Source: Rhodococcus erythropolis NBRC 15567 (GTDB lineage: Bacteria > Actinomycetota > Actinomycetes > Mycobacteriales > Mycobacteriaceae). Taken from it: a stretch of 64,000 nucleotides of DNA. Of the stretch, positions 18,381 to 28,761 are shown piece by piece. The notes under the pieces were generated by a model. It was not told the origin of the DNA, ran no database searches, and worked only from the letters and a program-made list of their open reading frames with translations. The position numbers and the translations under genes are program-made. Every line of letters begins with the position of its first letter. The stretch's first letter is position 1. The stretch is from NCBI RefSeq assembly GCF_001552595.1, contig NZ_BCRM01000007.1, positions 124,001 through 188,000 of the forward strand. Reading direction: 5' to 3'.

Positions 18381-20642
18381 ATGGCGACGCTCGCCGACCC
18401 ACTCGATCGGCTGCTGGGAAAGAAGACCGCGGACGCGCTCGACGAGGCATTCGAGATTCGGACGGTCGAGGACCTGCTGCGTCACTACCCACACCGGTAC
18501 GCGTCGGCAGGCAAGGAACTTGCCGAGAAGGAGCCGCCCGAGGGTGAGCACATCACCATCATCGCGCGGGTGGCGTCGGCGGCGGTCGTGAAGATGAAGA
18601 ACCGTCCGGGGCAGATGTTGCGAGTATCGCTCGCGACTGATTCGCAGACCGTCGACGTCACGTTCTTCAATCCGCAGAAGGTGCGGCACGTCATCAAGCC
18701 CGGCGTGCGCGCGATGTTCTCCGGGACGGTGAAGTACTTCCGCGGCAAGTGGTCTCTCACCCACCCGAGCTACCTGATCCTCCCGGAACCTCGTGTCGGC
18801 GAGGAGGATTCGGTAGTTCCGCTTGCATCCATCAAAGGGGCCGGTGACCTTGCCGGTCTGGCTCGCGCAAACCAGGACCCCGGCGCCGAACTCGATCTGT
18901 CCGTCTTCGACCGCGCATTGATCCCGCTGTACCCGGCGACCCGCGAGGTCGAGAGTTGGACCATCATGCGGTGCGTGCGGCAAGTGCTCGATCAACTCGA
19001 TCCGATCGAGGAGCCGTTGCCCGCCGAGACTCGGGCCGAGCACGGATTCATCGGTTTGGACGAGGCACTGCGCACCGTTCACCTCCCGGATACCAAGGAG
19101 GACATCGAACGATCTCAGGATCGTCTGCGTTTCGACGAGGCGCTGTCTCTGCAGTTGGTCCTCGCGATGCGTCGTCACGACAATTCCGAGCGTGTGGCGC
19201 CGGCCTGCGCTCCGGTTGCCGGCGGGATCGCGGACCAGTTCGAGGAGATGCTCCCGTTCACTCTGACGGAGGGACAGCAAGCAGTCGCGGAGGAGATCTC
19301 CAGCGACCTCGCCCGCCCACACCCGATGAGCAGGCTTCTTCAGGGCGAGGTCGGGTCAGGCAAGACCATCGTGGCTCTGCGCGCGATGTTGCAGGTCGTC
19401 GACGCCGGTTATCAGTGCGCGTTGCTCGCACCGACCGAGGTCCTGGCAAATCAGCACGCGCGATCACTGCGCAAGATGATGGGCCCGCTGGCCGCAGGCG
19501 GTGAACTCGGTTCGGCCGAACATTCCACCCGTATCGCCCTTCTGACCGGCTCGCTGCCGGTCGCTGCGAAGCGCGCAGCGCTGCTCGAAGCCGTGACCGG
19601 CGACGCCGGGATCGTCATCGGTACCCATGCGCTCATCCAGGACAACGTGGAGTTCTTCAACCTCGGCATGGTTGTCGTCGACGAGCAGCACCGCTTCGGC
19701 GTCGAGCAACGTGATCAGTTGCGATCACGAGCGCGTGAAGGTCTGAGTCCGCATCTGCTGGTGATGACGGCAACGCCGATTCCGCGAACCATCGCCATGA
19801 CGGTGCTCGGCGACCTCGAGGTCTCGACCCTGCGGGAACTACCGCGTGGGCGAACCCCGATCAAGAGCAGCGTCGTGCCCGCGAAGCAGAAGCCGCAGTG
19901 GGTGGATCGCGCATGGGAACGAATCCGTGAGGACGTTGCCGCTGGTCGTCAGGCGTATGTCGTGTGCTCACGCATCGGCGACGGTGAGCAGGGTGCCGGT
20001 GAGGACCAGTTCACCGAGGAGAAGCAGCCCGAGACCAAGTCGGCGGTCGACGTCTTCGAAGAGCTGTCGAGTGGCCCGCTGGCCGATCTGCGAGTCGGGT
20101 TGCTGCACGGTCGACTGCCTTCCGACGAAAAAGACGTCGTGATGAGCGCATTCAACGTCGGTGACATCGACGTCCTCGTCTGTACGACTGTCGTCGAAGT
20201 CGGTGTGGACGTTCCGAATGCGACGGTGATGGTGATCGTCGACGCCGAGCGGTTCGGCGTCAGTCAGCTCCACCAACTACGTGGACGAGTCGGTCGAGGC
20301 AAGCACCAGGGACTGTGCATCCTCGTCACCGGAAGCAATCCCGGCGGACCGGCGTACGAGCGGCTCTCTGCGGTGGCAGCGACCAACGACGGGTTCGAAC
20401 TGGCACAACTCGACCTCGCGACCAGACGTGAAGGAGACATCCTCGGTGCGGCGCAGTCTGGCACAACCTCGAATCTGAGACTGCTTTCCCTCATGGCCCA
20501 CGGAGACATCCTCGAGTCCGCCAGGGAGTTCGCTCAGGGAATCGTCGACTCCGATCCGTCGCTCGAGGATCATCCCGCCCTCGCTTCCATGGTGACCGCT
20601 GCCCTGGACTCCGACCGGATCGAGTACCTCGAAAAGTCGTGA
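18381..20642 (+). CDS. recG: ATP-dependent DNA helicase RecG
   Basis: 753-residue superfamily 2 helicase that remodels stalled forks and branched DNA. The N-terminal wedge/OB domain (about 60-160) is followed by helicase motifs: Walker A GEVGSGKT, DEQH-box VVVDEQHRFGV, MTATPIPRT, VVEVGVDVPNA and QLHQLRGRVGRG. The ATG at 18381 has GGAGGA 4 nt upstream, better than a GTG at 18366. It ends 120 bp before pyc. Confidence 0.97.
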   Translation: MATLADPLDRLLGKKTADALDEAFEIRTVEDLLRHYPHRYASAGKELAEKEPPEGEHITIIARVASAAVVKMKNRPGQMLRVSLATDSQTVDVTFFNPQKVRHVIKPGVRAMFSGTVKYFRGKWSLTHPSYLILPEPRVGEEDSVVPLASIKGAGDLAGLARANQDPGAELDLSVFDRALIPLYPATREVESWTIMRCVRQVLDQLDPIEEPLPAETRAEHGFIGLDEALRTVHLPDTKEDIERSQDRLRFDEALSLQLVLAMRRHDNSERVAPACAPVAGGIADQFEEMLPFTLTEGQQAVAEEISSDLARPHPMSRLLQGEVGSGKTIVALRAMLQVVDAGYQCALLAPTEVLANQHARSLRKMMGPLAAGGELGSAEHSTRIALLTGSLPVAAKRAALLEAVTGDAGIVIGTHALIQDNVEFFNLGMVVVDEQHRFGVEQRDQLRSRAREGLSPHLLVMTATPIPRTIAMTVLGDLEVSTLRELPRGRTPIKSSVVPAKQKPQWVDRAWERIREDVAAGRQAYVVCSRIGDGEQGAGEDQFTEEKQPETKSAVDVFEELSSGPLADLRVGLLHGRLPSDEKDVVMSAFNVGDIDVLVCTTVVEVGVDVPNATVMVIVDAERFGVSQLHQLRGRVGRGKHQGLCILVTGSNPGGPAYERLSAVAATNDGFELAQLDLATRREGDILGAAQSGTTSNLRLLSLMAHGDILESAREFAQGIVDSDPSLEDHPALASMVTAALDSDRIEYLEKS

Positions 20643-20750
20643 CGGGTATGACGACAAGCTGAAATCGAATAGCACGAGGACCGCCGGGTTGGTTTCTCGA
20701 TTCAGTCCGAAATATGAGACTCCGCATGTAGACGCAAGATGAAATCGGGG

Positions 20751-20756
20751 TAGTTT
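20751..20756 (+). promoter_or_regulatory. -10 element 6 nt before pyc (leaderless candidate)
   Basis: TAGTTT ends 6 nt before the pyc ATG at 20763 with no Shine-Dalgarno sequence between. The 120-bp gap to recG holds no gene. Confidence 0.5.
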
Positions 20757-20762
20757 TCTCGA

Positions 20763-23700
20763 ATGTTCTCCAAAGTGCTCGTCGCGAACCGCGGCGAAAT
20801 TGCGATCCGTGCCTTCCGCGCCGCCTACGAACTAGGTGCCGGAACCGTCGCGGTGTTCCCGTACGAGGATCGGAACTCGATCCACCGTCTCAAGGCAGAC
20901 GAGAGCTACCAGATCGGGGAGAAGGGTCACCCCGTTCGGGCGTATCTCTCAGTCGAGGAAATCGTCGCCGCCGCCAAGAGTGCCGGAGCCGACGCCATCT
21001 ACCCCGGTTACGGCTTCCTTTCCGAGAACCCGGATCTGTCGGCGGCGTGCGCCGAGGCAGGCATCAAGTTCGTCGGCCCGTCCGCCGAGATCCTCGAGTT
21101 GACCGGAAACAAGGCTCGGGCCATCGCAGCGGCAAAGGCCGCCGGTCTCCCCGTGCTCGCGTCCTCGGAGCCGTCAGCGGACATCGACGAGTTGCTCGCG
21201 GCCGCCGAGGACATGACCTTCCCGATCTTCGTCAAGGCCGTTGCAGGCGGCGGTGGACGCGGAATGCGCCGCGTTGCGGAGCGCTCACAGCTCAAGGAAT
21301 CGATCGAAGCCGCAGCGCGCGAAGCGGAATCGGCCTTCGGCGATTCGACGGTCTTTCTCGAGCAGGCCGTCATCGACCCCCGGCACATCGAAGTGCAGAT
21401 CCTCGCCGACGAGCAGGGCAACGTCATCCACCTCTTCGAGCGTGACTGCTCGCTGCAGCGTCGCCACCAGAAGGTGATCGAGCTTGCTCCGGCGCCCAAT
21501 CTCTCGGAAGAGTTGCGCGCCAAGATCTGTGCCGACGCCGTCGCGTTCGCGAAGGAGATCGGGTACACGTGCGCAGGCACCGTCGAGTTCCTCCTCGACA
21601 AGCGCGGCAATCACGTCTTCATCGAGATGAACCCGCGAATTCAGGTGGAGCACACCGTCACCGAAGAAGTGACGGACGTGGACCTGGTCCAGTCGCAGCT
21701 CAAGATCGCGTCCGGTTCGACGCTTGAAGAACTTGGTCTGTCACAGGACACGATCAAGCTTCGCGGCGCGGCGCTGCAGTGCCGCATCACGACCGAGGAT
21801 CCGGCCAACGGATTCCGCCCGGACACCGGCCGCATCACCGCGTACCGCACCCCGGGCGGAGCCGGCATCCGCCTGGACGGCGGCGCGACGCTCGGAGCCG
21901 AGGTCGGCGCGTACTTCGACTCGATGCTGGTCAAGCTCACCTGCCGTGGTCGTGACCTCGAAGCCGCTGTCGCGAGGGCTCGCCGCGCGGTCACCGAGTT
22001 CCGCATTCGTGGCGTCTCGACCAACATTCCGTTCCTGCAGGCGGTTCTCGACGACCCGGACTTCCGGGCCGGACGCGTGACGACCTCCTTCATCGAGGAA
22101 CGTCCTCAGCTGCTGACTCTGCGTTCTTCGGCAGACCGCGGCACGAAGATCCTGACCTACCTCGCGGATGTGACGGTCAACAAGCCTCACGGTGAGCGGC
22201 CCTCGGCGGTGTACCCGCAGGACAAGCTGCCCAAGATCGATCTCTCGACGCCTCCTCCTGCCGGTAGCCGTCAGCGACTGCTCGAACTCGGACCCGAAGG
22301 TTTCGCGAAGGCGTTGCGTGAGCAGAAGGCCGTCGGCGTCACCGACACCACCTTCCGTGACGCGCACCAGTCGTTGTTGGCCACGCGAGTTCGGACCAGC
22401 GGACTGCTCGGAGTAGCCGGGCACGTTGCGCGGTTGACGCCGGAACTGCTCTCGATCGAAGCCTGGGGCGGCGCGACCTATGATGTGGGACTTCGCTTCC
22501 TGCACGAGGATCCGTGGTACCGGCTCGCCGCACTCCGCGAGGCGATCCCGAACATCTGCCTTCAGATGCTTCTTCGCGGCCGAAACACCGTGGGCTACAC
22601 GCCGTATCCCGAAAAGGTCACGCGCGCATTCGTTCAGGAAGCCACCGACACCGGTATCGACATCTTCCGAATCTTCGACGCGCTCAACAACGTCGACCAG
22701 ATGCGGCCCGCCATCGACGCGGTGCGTGAAACCGGAACGGCCCTCGCGGAGGTTGCGCTGAGCTACACCGGTGATCTGTCGGATCCGAACGAAACTCTGT
22801 ACACGCTCGACTACTACCTGAAGTTGGCCGAAGAGATCGTCGATGCCGGCGCTCACGTGCTCGCGATCAAGGACATGGCAGGCCTGCTGCGCGCTCCGGC
22901 AGCTACCAAGCTGGTGACGGCGCTACGCAGCAACTTCGATCTGCCGGTTCACGTTCACACGCACGACACTCCCGGTGGACAGCTGGCCACGTACTTCGCA
23001 GCGTGGCAGGCGGGCGCCGACGCAGTCGACGGTGCTTCCGCGGCACTGGCCGGAACCACCAGCCAGCCTGCGCTCTCGGCCATCGTCGCCGCTGCCGCGC
23101 ACTCCGAGTTCGACACCGGACTGAACCTGCAGAACGTGTGCGACCTCGAGCCGTACTGGGAGGCGCTGCGAAAGGTGTACGCGCCGTTCGAATCCGGACT
23201 GCCGGCGCCGACGGGTCGCGTGTACACGCACGAGATTCCGGGCGGCCAGCTCTCCAACCTCCGGACGCAGGCCGTTGCTCTCGGTCTCGGCGACCGGTTC
23301 GAAGAGGTCGAAGCCAAGTACGCCGACGCAGACCGCATGCTCGGGCATCTCGTGAAGGTGACGCCGTCGTCGAAGGTCGTCGGCGACCTCGCGCTCCATC
23401 TTGTCGGTGCCGGCGTGCCTTCGGAGGAGTTCGCCGCAGATCCGGCGAAGTTCGACATTCCCGACTCCGTGGTGGGCTTCCTGCGCGGTGAACTCGGTAC
23501 GCCTCCCGGTGGTTGGCCGGAACCGTTCCGCAGCAAGGCACTCGAAGGACGTGGCCAGGCCAAGCCGGAAGCGACGTTGTCCGCTGAGGACGAGGTGCTG
23601 CTAGAGGGCTCGTCGAAGGACCGTCAGGCGACGCTGAACCGTCTGCTGTTCCCCGGCCCGACAAAGGAATTCCTCGAACACCGCGAGAAGTACGGTGACA

Positions 23701-24167
23701 CGTCGCGGCTTTCGGCAAACCAGTTCTTCTACGGTTTGCGGCGCGGCGACGAGCACCGGGTCGAGTTGGCTCCCGGCGTGGAGCTGATCATCGGTCTCGA
23801 GGCGATCTCCGAGCCCGACGAGCGCGGCTACCGCACTGTCATGTGCATCCTGAACGGCCAGCTTCGCCCGGTCTCGATCCGCGATCGCTCCATTGCCAGT
23901 GACGTACCGGTGGCGGAGAAGGCCGACAAGAACAACCCGGGCCACGTGGCTGCACCGTTCGCGGGCGTCGTGACGCTCGCGGTCAAGGAAGGCCAGAAGA
24001 TCGAGGCCGGCGACACCGTGGCCACGATCGAAGCGATGAAGATGGAAGCGGCGATCACCTCGCCGCGCGCTGGCGTCGTCTCGCGGATCGCGATCAGCGC
24101 CGTCCAACAGGTCGAGGGCGGAGACCTGCTGGTAGTCGTCTCGACGGGGGAGAGCGCCGCAGAGTGA
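20763..24167 (+). CDS. pyc: Pyruvate carboxylase
   Basis: 1134-residue single-chain enzyme making oxaloacetate from pyruvate and bicarbonate. Residues 1-450 are biotin carboxylase (KVLVANRGEIAIRAFRA; KAVAGGGGRGMR glycine loop; EMNPRIQVEHTVTE). Residues about 530-800 are the carboxyltransferase (DTTFRDAHQSLLATRVR, KDMAGLLRAPAA, VHVHTHDTPGGQ). The C-terminus is a biotinyl domain with EAMKMEA; the biotinylated lysine is residue 1093. The length matches the family. rsmD starts inside its stop codon, so the two are coupled. Confidence 0.98.
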   Translation: MFSKVLVANRGEIAIRAFRAAYELGAGTVAVFPYEDRNSIHRLKADESYQIGEKGHPVRAYLSVEEIVAAAKSAGADAIYPGYGFLSENPDLSAACAEAGIKFVGPSAEILELTGNKARAIAAAKAAGLPVLASSEPSADIDELLAAAEDMTFPIFVKAVAGGGGRGMRRVAERSQLKESIEAAAREAESAFGDSTVFLEQAVIDPRHIEVQILADEQGNVIHLFERDCSLQRRHQKVIELAPAPNLSEELRAKICADAVAFAKEIGYTCAGTVEFLLDKRGNHVFIEMNPRIQVEHTVTEEVTDVDLVQSQLKIASGSTLEELGLSQDTIKLRGAALQCRITTEDPANGFRPDTGRITAYRTPGGAGIRLDGGATLGAEVGAYFDSMLVKLTCRGRDLEAAVARARRAVTEFRIRGVSTNIPFLQAVLDDPDFRAGRVTTSFIEERPQLLTLRSSADRGTKILTYLADVTVNKPHGERPSAVYPQDKLPKIDLSTPPPAGSRQRLLELGPEGFAKALREQKAVGVTDTTFRDAHQSLLATRVRTSGLLGVAGHVARLTPELLSIEAWGGATYDVGLRFLHEDPWYRLAALREAIPNICLQMLLRGRNTVGYTPYPEKVTRAFVQEATDTGIDIFRIFDALNNVDQMRPAIDAVRETGTALAEVALSYTGDLSDPNETLYTLDYYLKLAEEIVDAGAHVLAIKDMAGLLRAPAATKLVTALRSNFDLPVHVHTHDTPGGQLATYFAAWQAGADAVDGASAALAGTTSQPALSAIVAAAAHSEFDTGLNLQNVCDLEPYWEALRKVYAPFESGLPAPTGRVYTHEIPGGQLSNLRTQAVALGLGDRFEEVEAKYADADRMLGHLVKVTPSSKVVGDLALHLVGAGVPSEEFAADPAKFDIPDSVVGFLRGELGTPPGGWPEPFRSKALEGRGQAKPEATLSAEDEVLLEGSSKDRQATLNRLLFPGPTKEFLEHREKYGDTSRLSANQFFYGLRRGDEHRVELAPGVELIIGLEAISEPDERGYRTVMCILNGQLRPVSIRDRSIASDVPVAEKADKNNPGHVAAPFAGVVTLAVKEGQKIEAGDTVATIEAMKMEAAITSPRAGVVSRIAISAVQQVEGGDLLVVVSTGESAAE

Positions 24168-24730
24168 CACGCATCATCTCGGGACTCGCGGGCGGTCGAC
24201 GCCTGCGAGTCCCGCCGAGCGGCACCCGTCCGACGTCGGATCGGGTTCGTGAGGCGCTGTTCAGTGCTCTCGAAGCGCGCATCGATCTCGAAGGGTGCGC
24301 GGTTCTCGACCTGTTTGCGGGTTCGGGTGCTCTCGGCCTCGAGGCGCTCTCGCGGGGAGCCGAGCACGTTGTTCTCGTGGAATCCGATGCCAAGGCTGCT
24401 GCCGTCATCAAGGCGAACATCGGCACTGTCGCGTTGCCGGGGGCGACGGTTCGCGCCGCTCCGGTTGCGGCCGTGGTCTCGGGTCCGAGCGCGCGTGAAT
24501 ACGACATCGTGATCGCGGACCCGCCGTATGCGGTAACCGACGAGGCCGTCGTGTCCATGCTCGCTGATCTGCAGGCCAACAAATGGGTGGGGGAGGGCAC
24601 GATCGTCGTACTCGAACGTTCGTCGCGCTCGCCGGAGACTGTGTGGCCTCAGGGCTACGAGCCGATCAAGGCCAAGAACTACGGTGAAGCCCGCATCGAG
24701 CTGGCCACCTGCTACGGTCTGGACTCATGA
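24164..24730 (+). CDS. rsmD: 16S rRNA (guanine966-N2)-methyltransferase
   Basis: 188-residue Rossmann-fold methyltransferase acting on the 30S subunit. Motif I is [20 protein letters not shown] and the catalytic motif IV is [21 protein letters not shown] at the N-terminus is the family start. The GTG overlaps the pyc stop by 4 bp, and the coaD ATG overlaps its own stop by 4 bp. Confidence 0.96.
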   Translation: MTRIISGLAGGRRLRVPPSGTRPTSDRVREALFSALEARIDLEGCAVLDLFAGSGALGLEALSRGAEHVVLVESDAKAAAVIKANIGTVALPGATVRAAPVAAVVSGPSAREYDIVIADPPYAVTDEAVVSMLADLQANKWVGEGTIVVLERSSRSPETVWPQGYEPIKAKNYGEARIELATCYGLDS

Positions 24731-25221
24731 CTGGCGCCGTCTGCCCCGGATCCTTCGACCCTGTGACCAACGGTCACCTCGACGTAATCGGAAGAGTTGC
24801 TGCGCAATTCGACGAGGTCGTGGTCACCGTGCTGATCAACAAGAGCAAGCGTGGCATGTTCACGATCGACGAGCGGATCGAGATGCTCGAAGACGCGACG
24901 AGCCACCTGCCCAACATTCGCGTCACGTCGTGGCACGGATTGTTGGTCGACTACGCGAAACAAGAAGGCCTCAGCGCGATCGTCAAGGGTCTGCGCGGCG
25001 CGAACGACTTCGATTACGAGCTGCAGATGGCTCAGATGAATCAGAAGCTCACGGGCGTCGACACGCTCTTCGTTGCCACGAACCCGACCTACAGCTACCT
25101 GTCGAGTTCTCTGGTGAAGGAAGTTGCGACCTTCGGCGGCGACGTCTCCGACATGCTCCCGGCCAAGGTGCATTCTCGGCTACTCGCGCGTATCGCCGAA
25201 CGAGCAGCCGAAAACAGCTGA
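24727..25221 (+). CDS. coaD: Phosphopantetheine adenylyltransferase
   Basis: 164-residue nucleotidyltransferase of coenzyme A synthesis. It has the HxGH-type motif in [20 protein letters not shown], the [19 protein letters not shown] segment and [18 protein letters not shown] with the SSS loop. It overlaps rsmD by 4 bp and closes the pyc-rsmD-coaD operon. In M. tuberculosis the large PDIM/PGL lipid locus follows this gene; here sepIVA is only 131 bp away. Confidence 0.97.
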   Translation: MTGAVCPGSFDPVTNGHLDVIGRVAAQFDEVVVTVLINKSKRGMFTIDERIEMLEDATSHLPNIRVTSWHGLLVDYAKQEGLSAIVKGLRGANDFDYELQMAQMNQKLTGVDTLFVATNPTYSYLSSSLVKEVATFGGDVSDMLPAKVHSRLLARIAERAAENS

Positions 25222-25352
25222 TCCCCGACACACCGACCACGACGACACCCCGTTGGCCGTTCTTCCGGCAAACTTGGACAGGAACGGGCACAGGTCCGAG
25301 TGGACCGGTGACGATGTGGGCCGATTTCGGCCGGTAGAGATTGGGGTTGCTT

Positions 25353-26114
25353 GTGTACCGCGTATTCGAGGCACTGGACGAACTGGTCGCAATTGTCGAA
25401 GAGGCGCGCGGTGTTCCCATGACCGCAGGGTGTGTTGTGCCTCGCGGTGACGTACTCGAGCTACTCGACGACGTCCGGGACGCAATTCCGAGCGAGTTGG
25501 ACGACGCGCAGGACGTCCTCGATCATCGCGACAAATTGGTCGGTGACGCGCGAGCAAACGCCGAGAAGACGGTCAGCAGCGCCAATGCCGAGGCAACCTC
25601 GACTGTCGAGAACGCACGCGACGACGCCGACCGGATTCTGTCCGATGCCAAGGCTCAGGCCGATCGCATGGTTGCCGAAGCACGCGCACACGCCGATCAG
25701 TTGGTCGAGGACGCAGAAGCAGAAGCGGAACGGACCGTCACCGACGGCCGTCGTGAGTACGAGGCCGTCACCGGACGGGCGCGTGCCGAGGCCGATCGGA
25801 TGATCGAGTCCGGCCAGGCCTCGTACGAACATTCGGTGGCGGAGGGAACGGCGGAGCAGGCTCGTCTGGTGTCGCAGACCGAGGTTGTCCAGTCAGCTCA
25901 CGCGGAATCCGCGCGAGTGATCGACGCCGCTCATGCCGAGTCCGACAGGATGCGTTCGGAGTGTGACCTGTACGTGGACACCAAGTTGGCCGAGTTCGAA
26001 GAGTTCCTCACCGGAACGGTTCGATCGGTCGGGCGTGGTCGTCAACAGCTTCGAACAGGTTCGGGAGTCCCCGACTACCAGGACGACGATCGTCGTTCGG
26101 AGCGTCGTCGCTAG
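25353..26114 (+). CDS. sepIVA: DivIVA-like septum protein SepIVA
   Basis: 253-residue coiled-coil protein. The first 60 residues (YRVFEALDELVAIVEEARG, then MTAGCVVPRGDVLELLDD) are the conserved head. Residues about 65-230 are a long heptad-type helix rich in Ala, Glu and Asp with repeated ADR-M-V-EA units. The C-terminus FLTGTVRSVGRGRQQLRTG is highly conserved in mycobacteria, where SepIVA is essential for division and envelope synthesis. Start GTG at 25353 matches the mycobacterial N-terminus; a TTG at 25341 would add four residues. A strong terminator follows, so it is a single-gene unit. Confidence 0.93.
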   Translation: MYRVFEALDELVAIVEEARGVPMTAGCVVPRGDVLELLDDVRDAIPSELDDAQDVLDHRDKLVGDARANAEKTVSSANAEATSTVENARDDADRILSDAKAQADRMVAEARAHADQLVEDAEAEAERTVTDGRREYEAVTGRARAEADRMIESGQASYEHSVAEGTAEQARLVSQTEVVQSAHAESARVIDAAHAESDRMRSECDLYVDTKLAEFEEFLTGTVRSVGRGRQQLRTGSGVPDYQDDDRRSERRR

Positions 26115-26134
26115 AGCGAACGAGACAGTCGAGG

Positions 26135-26167
26135 GTGGGTCGTCCGATATGGGGCGGCCCACTTTTT
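26135..26167 (+). terminator. Intrinsic terminator after sepIVA
   Basis: GTGGGTCGTCC and GGGCGGCCCAC form a hairpin (with G-T pairs) followed immediately by TTTTT at 26163-26167. Confidence 0.85.
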
Positions 26168-26178
26168 CGTGGACGGAA

Positions 26179-26208
26179 TTGGGATTTGCGTTGTAGCTGC
26201 CGTATTGT
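26179..26208 (+). promoter_or_regulatory. Probable promoter of the DUF177-rpmF-rnc operon
   Basis: TTGGGA (26179-26184), an 18-bp spacer and TATTGT (26203-26208) lie directly downstream of the sepIVA terminator and 45 bp before the DUF177 start. Confidence 0.5.
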
Positions 26209-26252
26209 GGAGTGGTTGCCCATACCAGTTTCAACAGTTAGGTGAGTTCTCT

Positions 26253-26864
26253 TTGTCAACGCATCGTCGTAGTTCGTCGCATCAGTCAAGTGATGCGGGA
26301 TTTTTGCTGGACACGGTCAAGCTCGGTCGTCGTCCAGGGTCGATGCGTACCGTCGAGAGAACAATTCAGTCCCCGAACCGTATCGGTCTCGATCTGATCG
26401 CGATCGAAGCGGGCGCGGACATAGATCTCGATCTTCGTCTCGAAGCAGTGTCCGAAGGCGTTCTCGTCACCGGAAACGTGCACGCACCCACCAAGGGTGA
26501 ATGCTCGCGGTGCCTTGAACCTTTCACTGACACCGTGGACATCTATCTCACGGAGTTGTTCGCTTACCCGGACAGCACCACCGAGGAGACGACGGAAGAG
26601 GGAGAGGTCTACGCGGTCGAAGACGACGAAATCGACCTCGAACCGGTCATCGTCGATGCAGTCGGTCTGGCGCTTCCGCTCCAGCCTCTGTGCAGTGACG
26701 ATTGCCTGGGATTGTGCTCAGAATGTGGCATTCGCCTGGCGATTGCGGAATCTGGGCATGGGCATGACATACTTGATCCTCGCTGGGCTGGTCTCGCGGC
26801 CAAATTTGGCGTGGAATCAAACACCAGCGAAAATCTTGTGATCACCGAAGCCGAGGAGAAGTAG
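26253..26864 (+). CDS. DUF177 (YceD) family protein
   Basis: 203 residues. [20 protein letters not shown], the Cys pair in [14 protein letters not shown] and a C-terminal [13 protein letters not shown] zinc-finger-like cluster mark the DUF177/YceD family, which is tied to 23S rRNA accumulation and ribosome assembly and nearly always precedes rpmF. The start is probably TTG at 26253, which has AGGTGAG 7 nt upstream; no ATG precedes the conserved region. rpmF begins 2 bp after its stop. Confidence 0.9.
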   Translation: MSTHRRSSSHQSSDAGFLLDTVKLGRRPGSMRTVERTIQSPNRIGLDLIAIEAGADIDLDLRLEAVSEGVLVTGNVHAPTKGECSRCLEPFTDTVDIYLTELFAYPDSTTEETTEEGEVYAVEDDEIDLEPVIVDAVGLALPLQPLCSDDCLGLCSECGIRLAIAESGHGHDILDPRWAGLAAKFGVESNTSENLVITEAEEK

Positions 26865-26866
26865 AA

Positions 26867-27049
26867 GTGGCTGTCCCCAAGCGCAAAATGTCGCGATCCA
26901 ACACGCGGTCGCGTCGTAGCCAGTGGAAGACCACTGTGCCCACCCTCGTTACCTGCCCCAACCGTGGCTGTGGCGAGCAGACCCTTCCCCACATCGCATG
27001 CCCGTCATGCGGTACTTACAAGGGCCGCCAGGTAACCGCTGCTGTCTAG
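26867..27049 (+). CDS. rpmF: 50S ribosomal protein L32
   Basis: 60 residues. [16 protein letters not shown] is the basic N-terminal tail, and CPNRGC and CPSC form the zinc ribbon. Start GTG at 26867, tightly coupled to the DUF177 gene and 19 bp upstream of rnc. Confidence 0.97.
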   Translation: MAVPKRKMSRSNTRSRRSQWKTTVPTLVTCPNRGCGEQTLPHIACPSCGTYKGRQVTAAV

Positions 27050-27068
27050 TTCTCCCCGGAGAAAGACT

Positions 27069-27842
27069 ATGACGAGCGAAAATACAGTTTCAGCCGCCGG
27101 CGGCGAGGGCAATCACGACAAGCTCCTCGCCGCTGTCGGCGTAGATATAGAGCCCGGTCTTCTGACCCTGGCTCTCACGCACCGCTCGTACGCGTACGAG
27201 AACGGCGGTCTGCCCACGAACGAGCGCCTCGAATTTCTCGGGGATTCCGTTCTCGGCGTCACGGTGACCGAAAATCTTTATCTGTCCCACCCGGACAAAT
27301 CCGAAGGTGATCTGGCGAAGATTCGTGCCAGCGTGGTCAACATGCATGCACTCGCCGAGGTTGCCAGGACTCTGGGTGAAGGTGGACTCGGAGCGCACCT
27401 GCTGCTGGGTAAGGGTGAGGAAATGACGGGCGGCCGTGACAAGCCGTCCATCCTCGCCGACGGTATGGAGTCGATTCTCGGCGCCATACACCTGCAGCAC
27501 GGCATCGATACTGCGCGACGTGTTGTTCTCGATCTGTTCGACGATCTACTCACTCGCGCACCGCTTCTCGGCGCGGGTCTGGATTGGAAGACGAGTCTGC
27601 AAGAACTGACCGCAGAACACGGTGCCGGAGTTCCCGTCTACGAGATCACCGCTACCGGACCCGATCACGACAAGGAATTCACGGCCACAGTTCTCATCAG
27701 TGGCAAGCCCTTGGGCGTCGGTGTCGGTCGTTCCAAGAAGGAAGCCGAGCAGAAGGCAGCAAGTTCGGCATGGAAGACGATGTCGGAGAATGCCGCTGCT
27801 AGCGCAGTCGCTGCTGACAACCCGTCTGATCTCGCCGGCTGA
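27069..27842 (+). CDS. rnc: Ribonuclease III
   Basis: 257-residue double-strand-specific endonuclease for rRNA and mRNA processing. The signature [14 protein letters not shown] gives the acidic catalytic residues, with [10 protein letters not shown] as the second acidic cluster. The dsRNA-binding domain spans about 165-235 ([35 protein letters not shown]). A short Ala-rich tail follows. mutM starts 8 bp later. Confidence 0.97.
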   Translation: MTSENTVSAAGGEGNHDKLLAAVGVDIEPGLLTLALTHRSYAYENGGLPTNERLEFLGDSVLGVTVTENLYLSHPDKSEGDLAKIRASVVNMHALAEVARTLGEGGLGAHLLLGKGEEMTGGRDKPSILADGMESILGAIHLQHGIDTARRVVLDLFDDLLTRAPLLGAGLDWKTSLQELTAEHGAGVPVYEITATGPDHDKEFTATVLISGKPLGVGVGRSKKEAEQKAASSAWKTMSENAAASAVAADNPSDLAG

Positions 27843-27850
27843 GTTCACTC

Positions 27851-28720
27851 TTGCCTGAGCTTCCCGAAGTCGAAGTCGTTCGCCGCGGCCTACAGTCTCA
27901 TGCTGTAGGTGCGGCGATCGAGGCCGTCGAGGTCCTCCATCCCCGCGCGATCAGGCGCCACATTCTCGGTTCCGAGGACTTGATCGGCCAACTCACCGGG
28001 CAGACCATCGCTTCGGCAGAGCGTCGCGGCAAGTATCTGTGGCTGGTTCTCGAGCCTGCCGGTGTCGGACTGGTGGTTCATCTCGGGATGAGCGGACAGA
28101 TGTTGGTCCAACCCCCGACAGTCGACTGGGAAAAGCACCTACGCATTCGGTTGGCCCTCGATTCCGGGGCTGATCTTCGATTCGTCGACCAGCGGACCTT
28201 CGGTGGCTGGTCGATTTCACCCCTCGTCGAGGTCGACGGAACGATGCTGCCCGAGTCGGTGGCGCACATCGCTCGCGATCCCATGGATGCTGCGTTCGAT
28301 CTCGAATCCGTCGTGAAAGTCCTGCGGGGCAAGCACACCGAGATCAAGCGGGCGATTCTCGACCAGACAGTGGTCTCCGGAATCGGAAACATCTACGCCG
28401 ACGAATCATTGTGGCGTGCAAAGATTCACGGCAACCGAATCGCCGAATCGCTCACCAGGCCCAAACTTCGAGAACTGTTGACCGCGGCGCACTCGGTGAT
28501 GGGCGAGGCGCTCGATCAGGGCGGTACGTCCTTCGACGCGCTGTACGTGAACGTCAACGGGGAATCGGGCTACTTCGACCGGTCGCTGTCGGCGTACGGG
28601 CAGGAGAATCTTCCGTGCCCGCGATGCGGCGCGCCGATCAAGCGTGAGAAGTTCATGAATCGATCGTCGTTCAGTTGCCCGCGGTGTCAGCCGACCCCGA
28701 GGGCACGGCGAATCGCCTAG
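27851..28720 (+). CDS. mutM: Formamidopyrimidine-DNA glycosylase
   Basis: 289-residue Fpg/MutM enzyme that excises 8-oxoguanine. PELPEVE at the N-terminus supplies the catalytic Pro and Glu; HLGMSGQM holds the conserved Lys-loop neighbourhood, and CPRCG/CPRCQ at the C-terminus form the zinc finger. Start TTG at 27851 is required to place Pro at position 2. Last gene of the rpmF-rnc-mutM run before the OsmC-like gene's own promoter. Confidence 0.97.
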   Translation: MPELPEVEVVRRGLQSHAVGAAIEAVEVLHPRAIRRHILGSEDLIGQLTGQTIASAERRGKYLWLVLEPAGVGLVVHLGMSGQMLVQPPTVDWEKHLRIRLALDSGADLRFVDQRTFGGWSISPLVEVDGTMLPESVAHIARDPMDAAFDLESVVKVLRGKHTEIKRAILDQTVVSGIGNIYADESLWRAKIHGNRIAESLTRPKLRELLTAAHSVMGEALDQGGTSFDALYVNVNGESGYFDRSLSAYGQENLPCPRCGAPIKREKFMNRSSFSCPRCQPTPRARRIA

Positions 28721-28746
28721 GTCTCCGCCCCTTCGGTTCGGCGGAG

Positions 28747-28755
28747 TGGCAAGAT
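28747..28755 (+). promoter_or_regulatory. Extended -10 element before the OsmC-like gene (leaderless candidate)
   Basis: TGGCAAGAT ends 6 nt before the ATG at 28762, the same nonamer and spacing as at fbiD. Confidence 0.5.
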
Positions 28756-28761
28756 TGCGTC

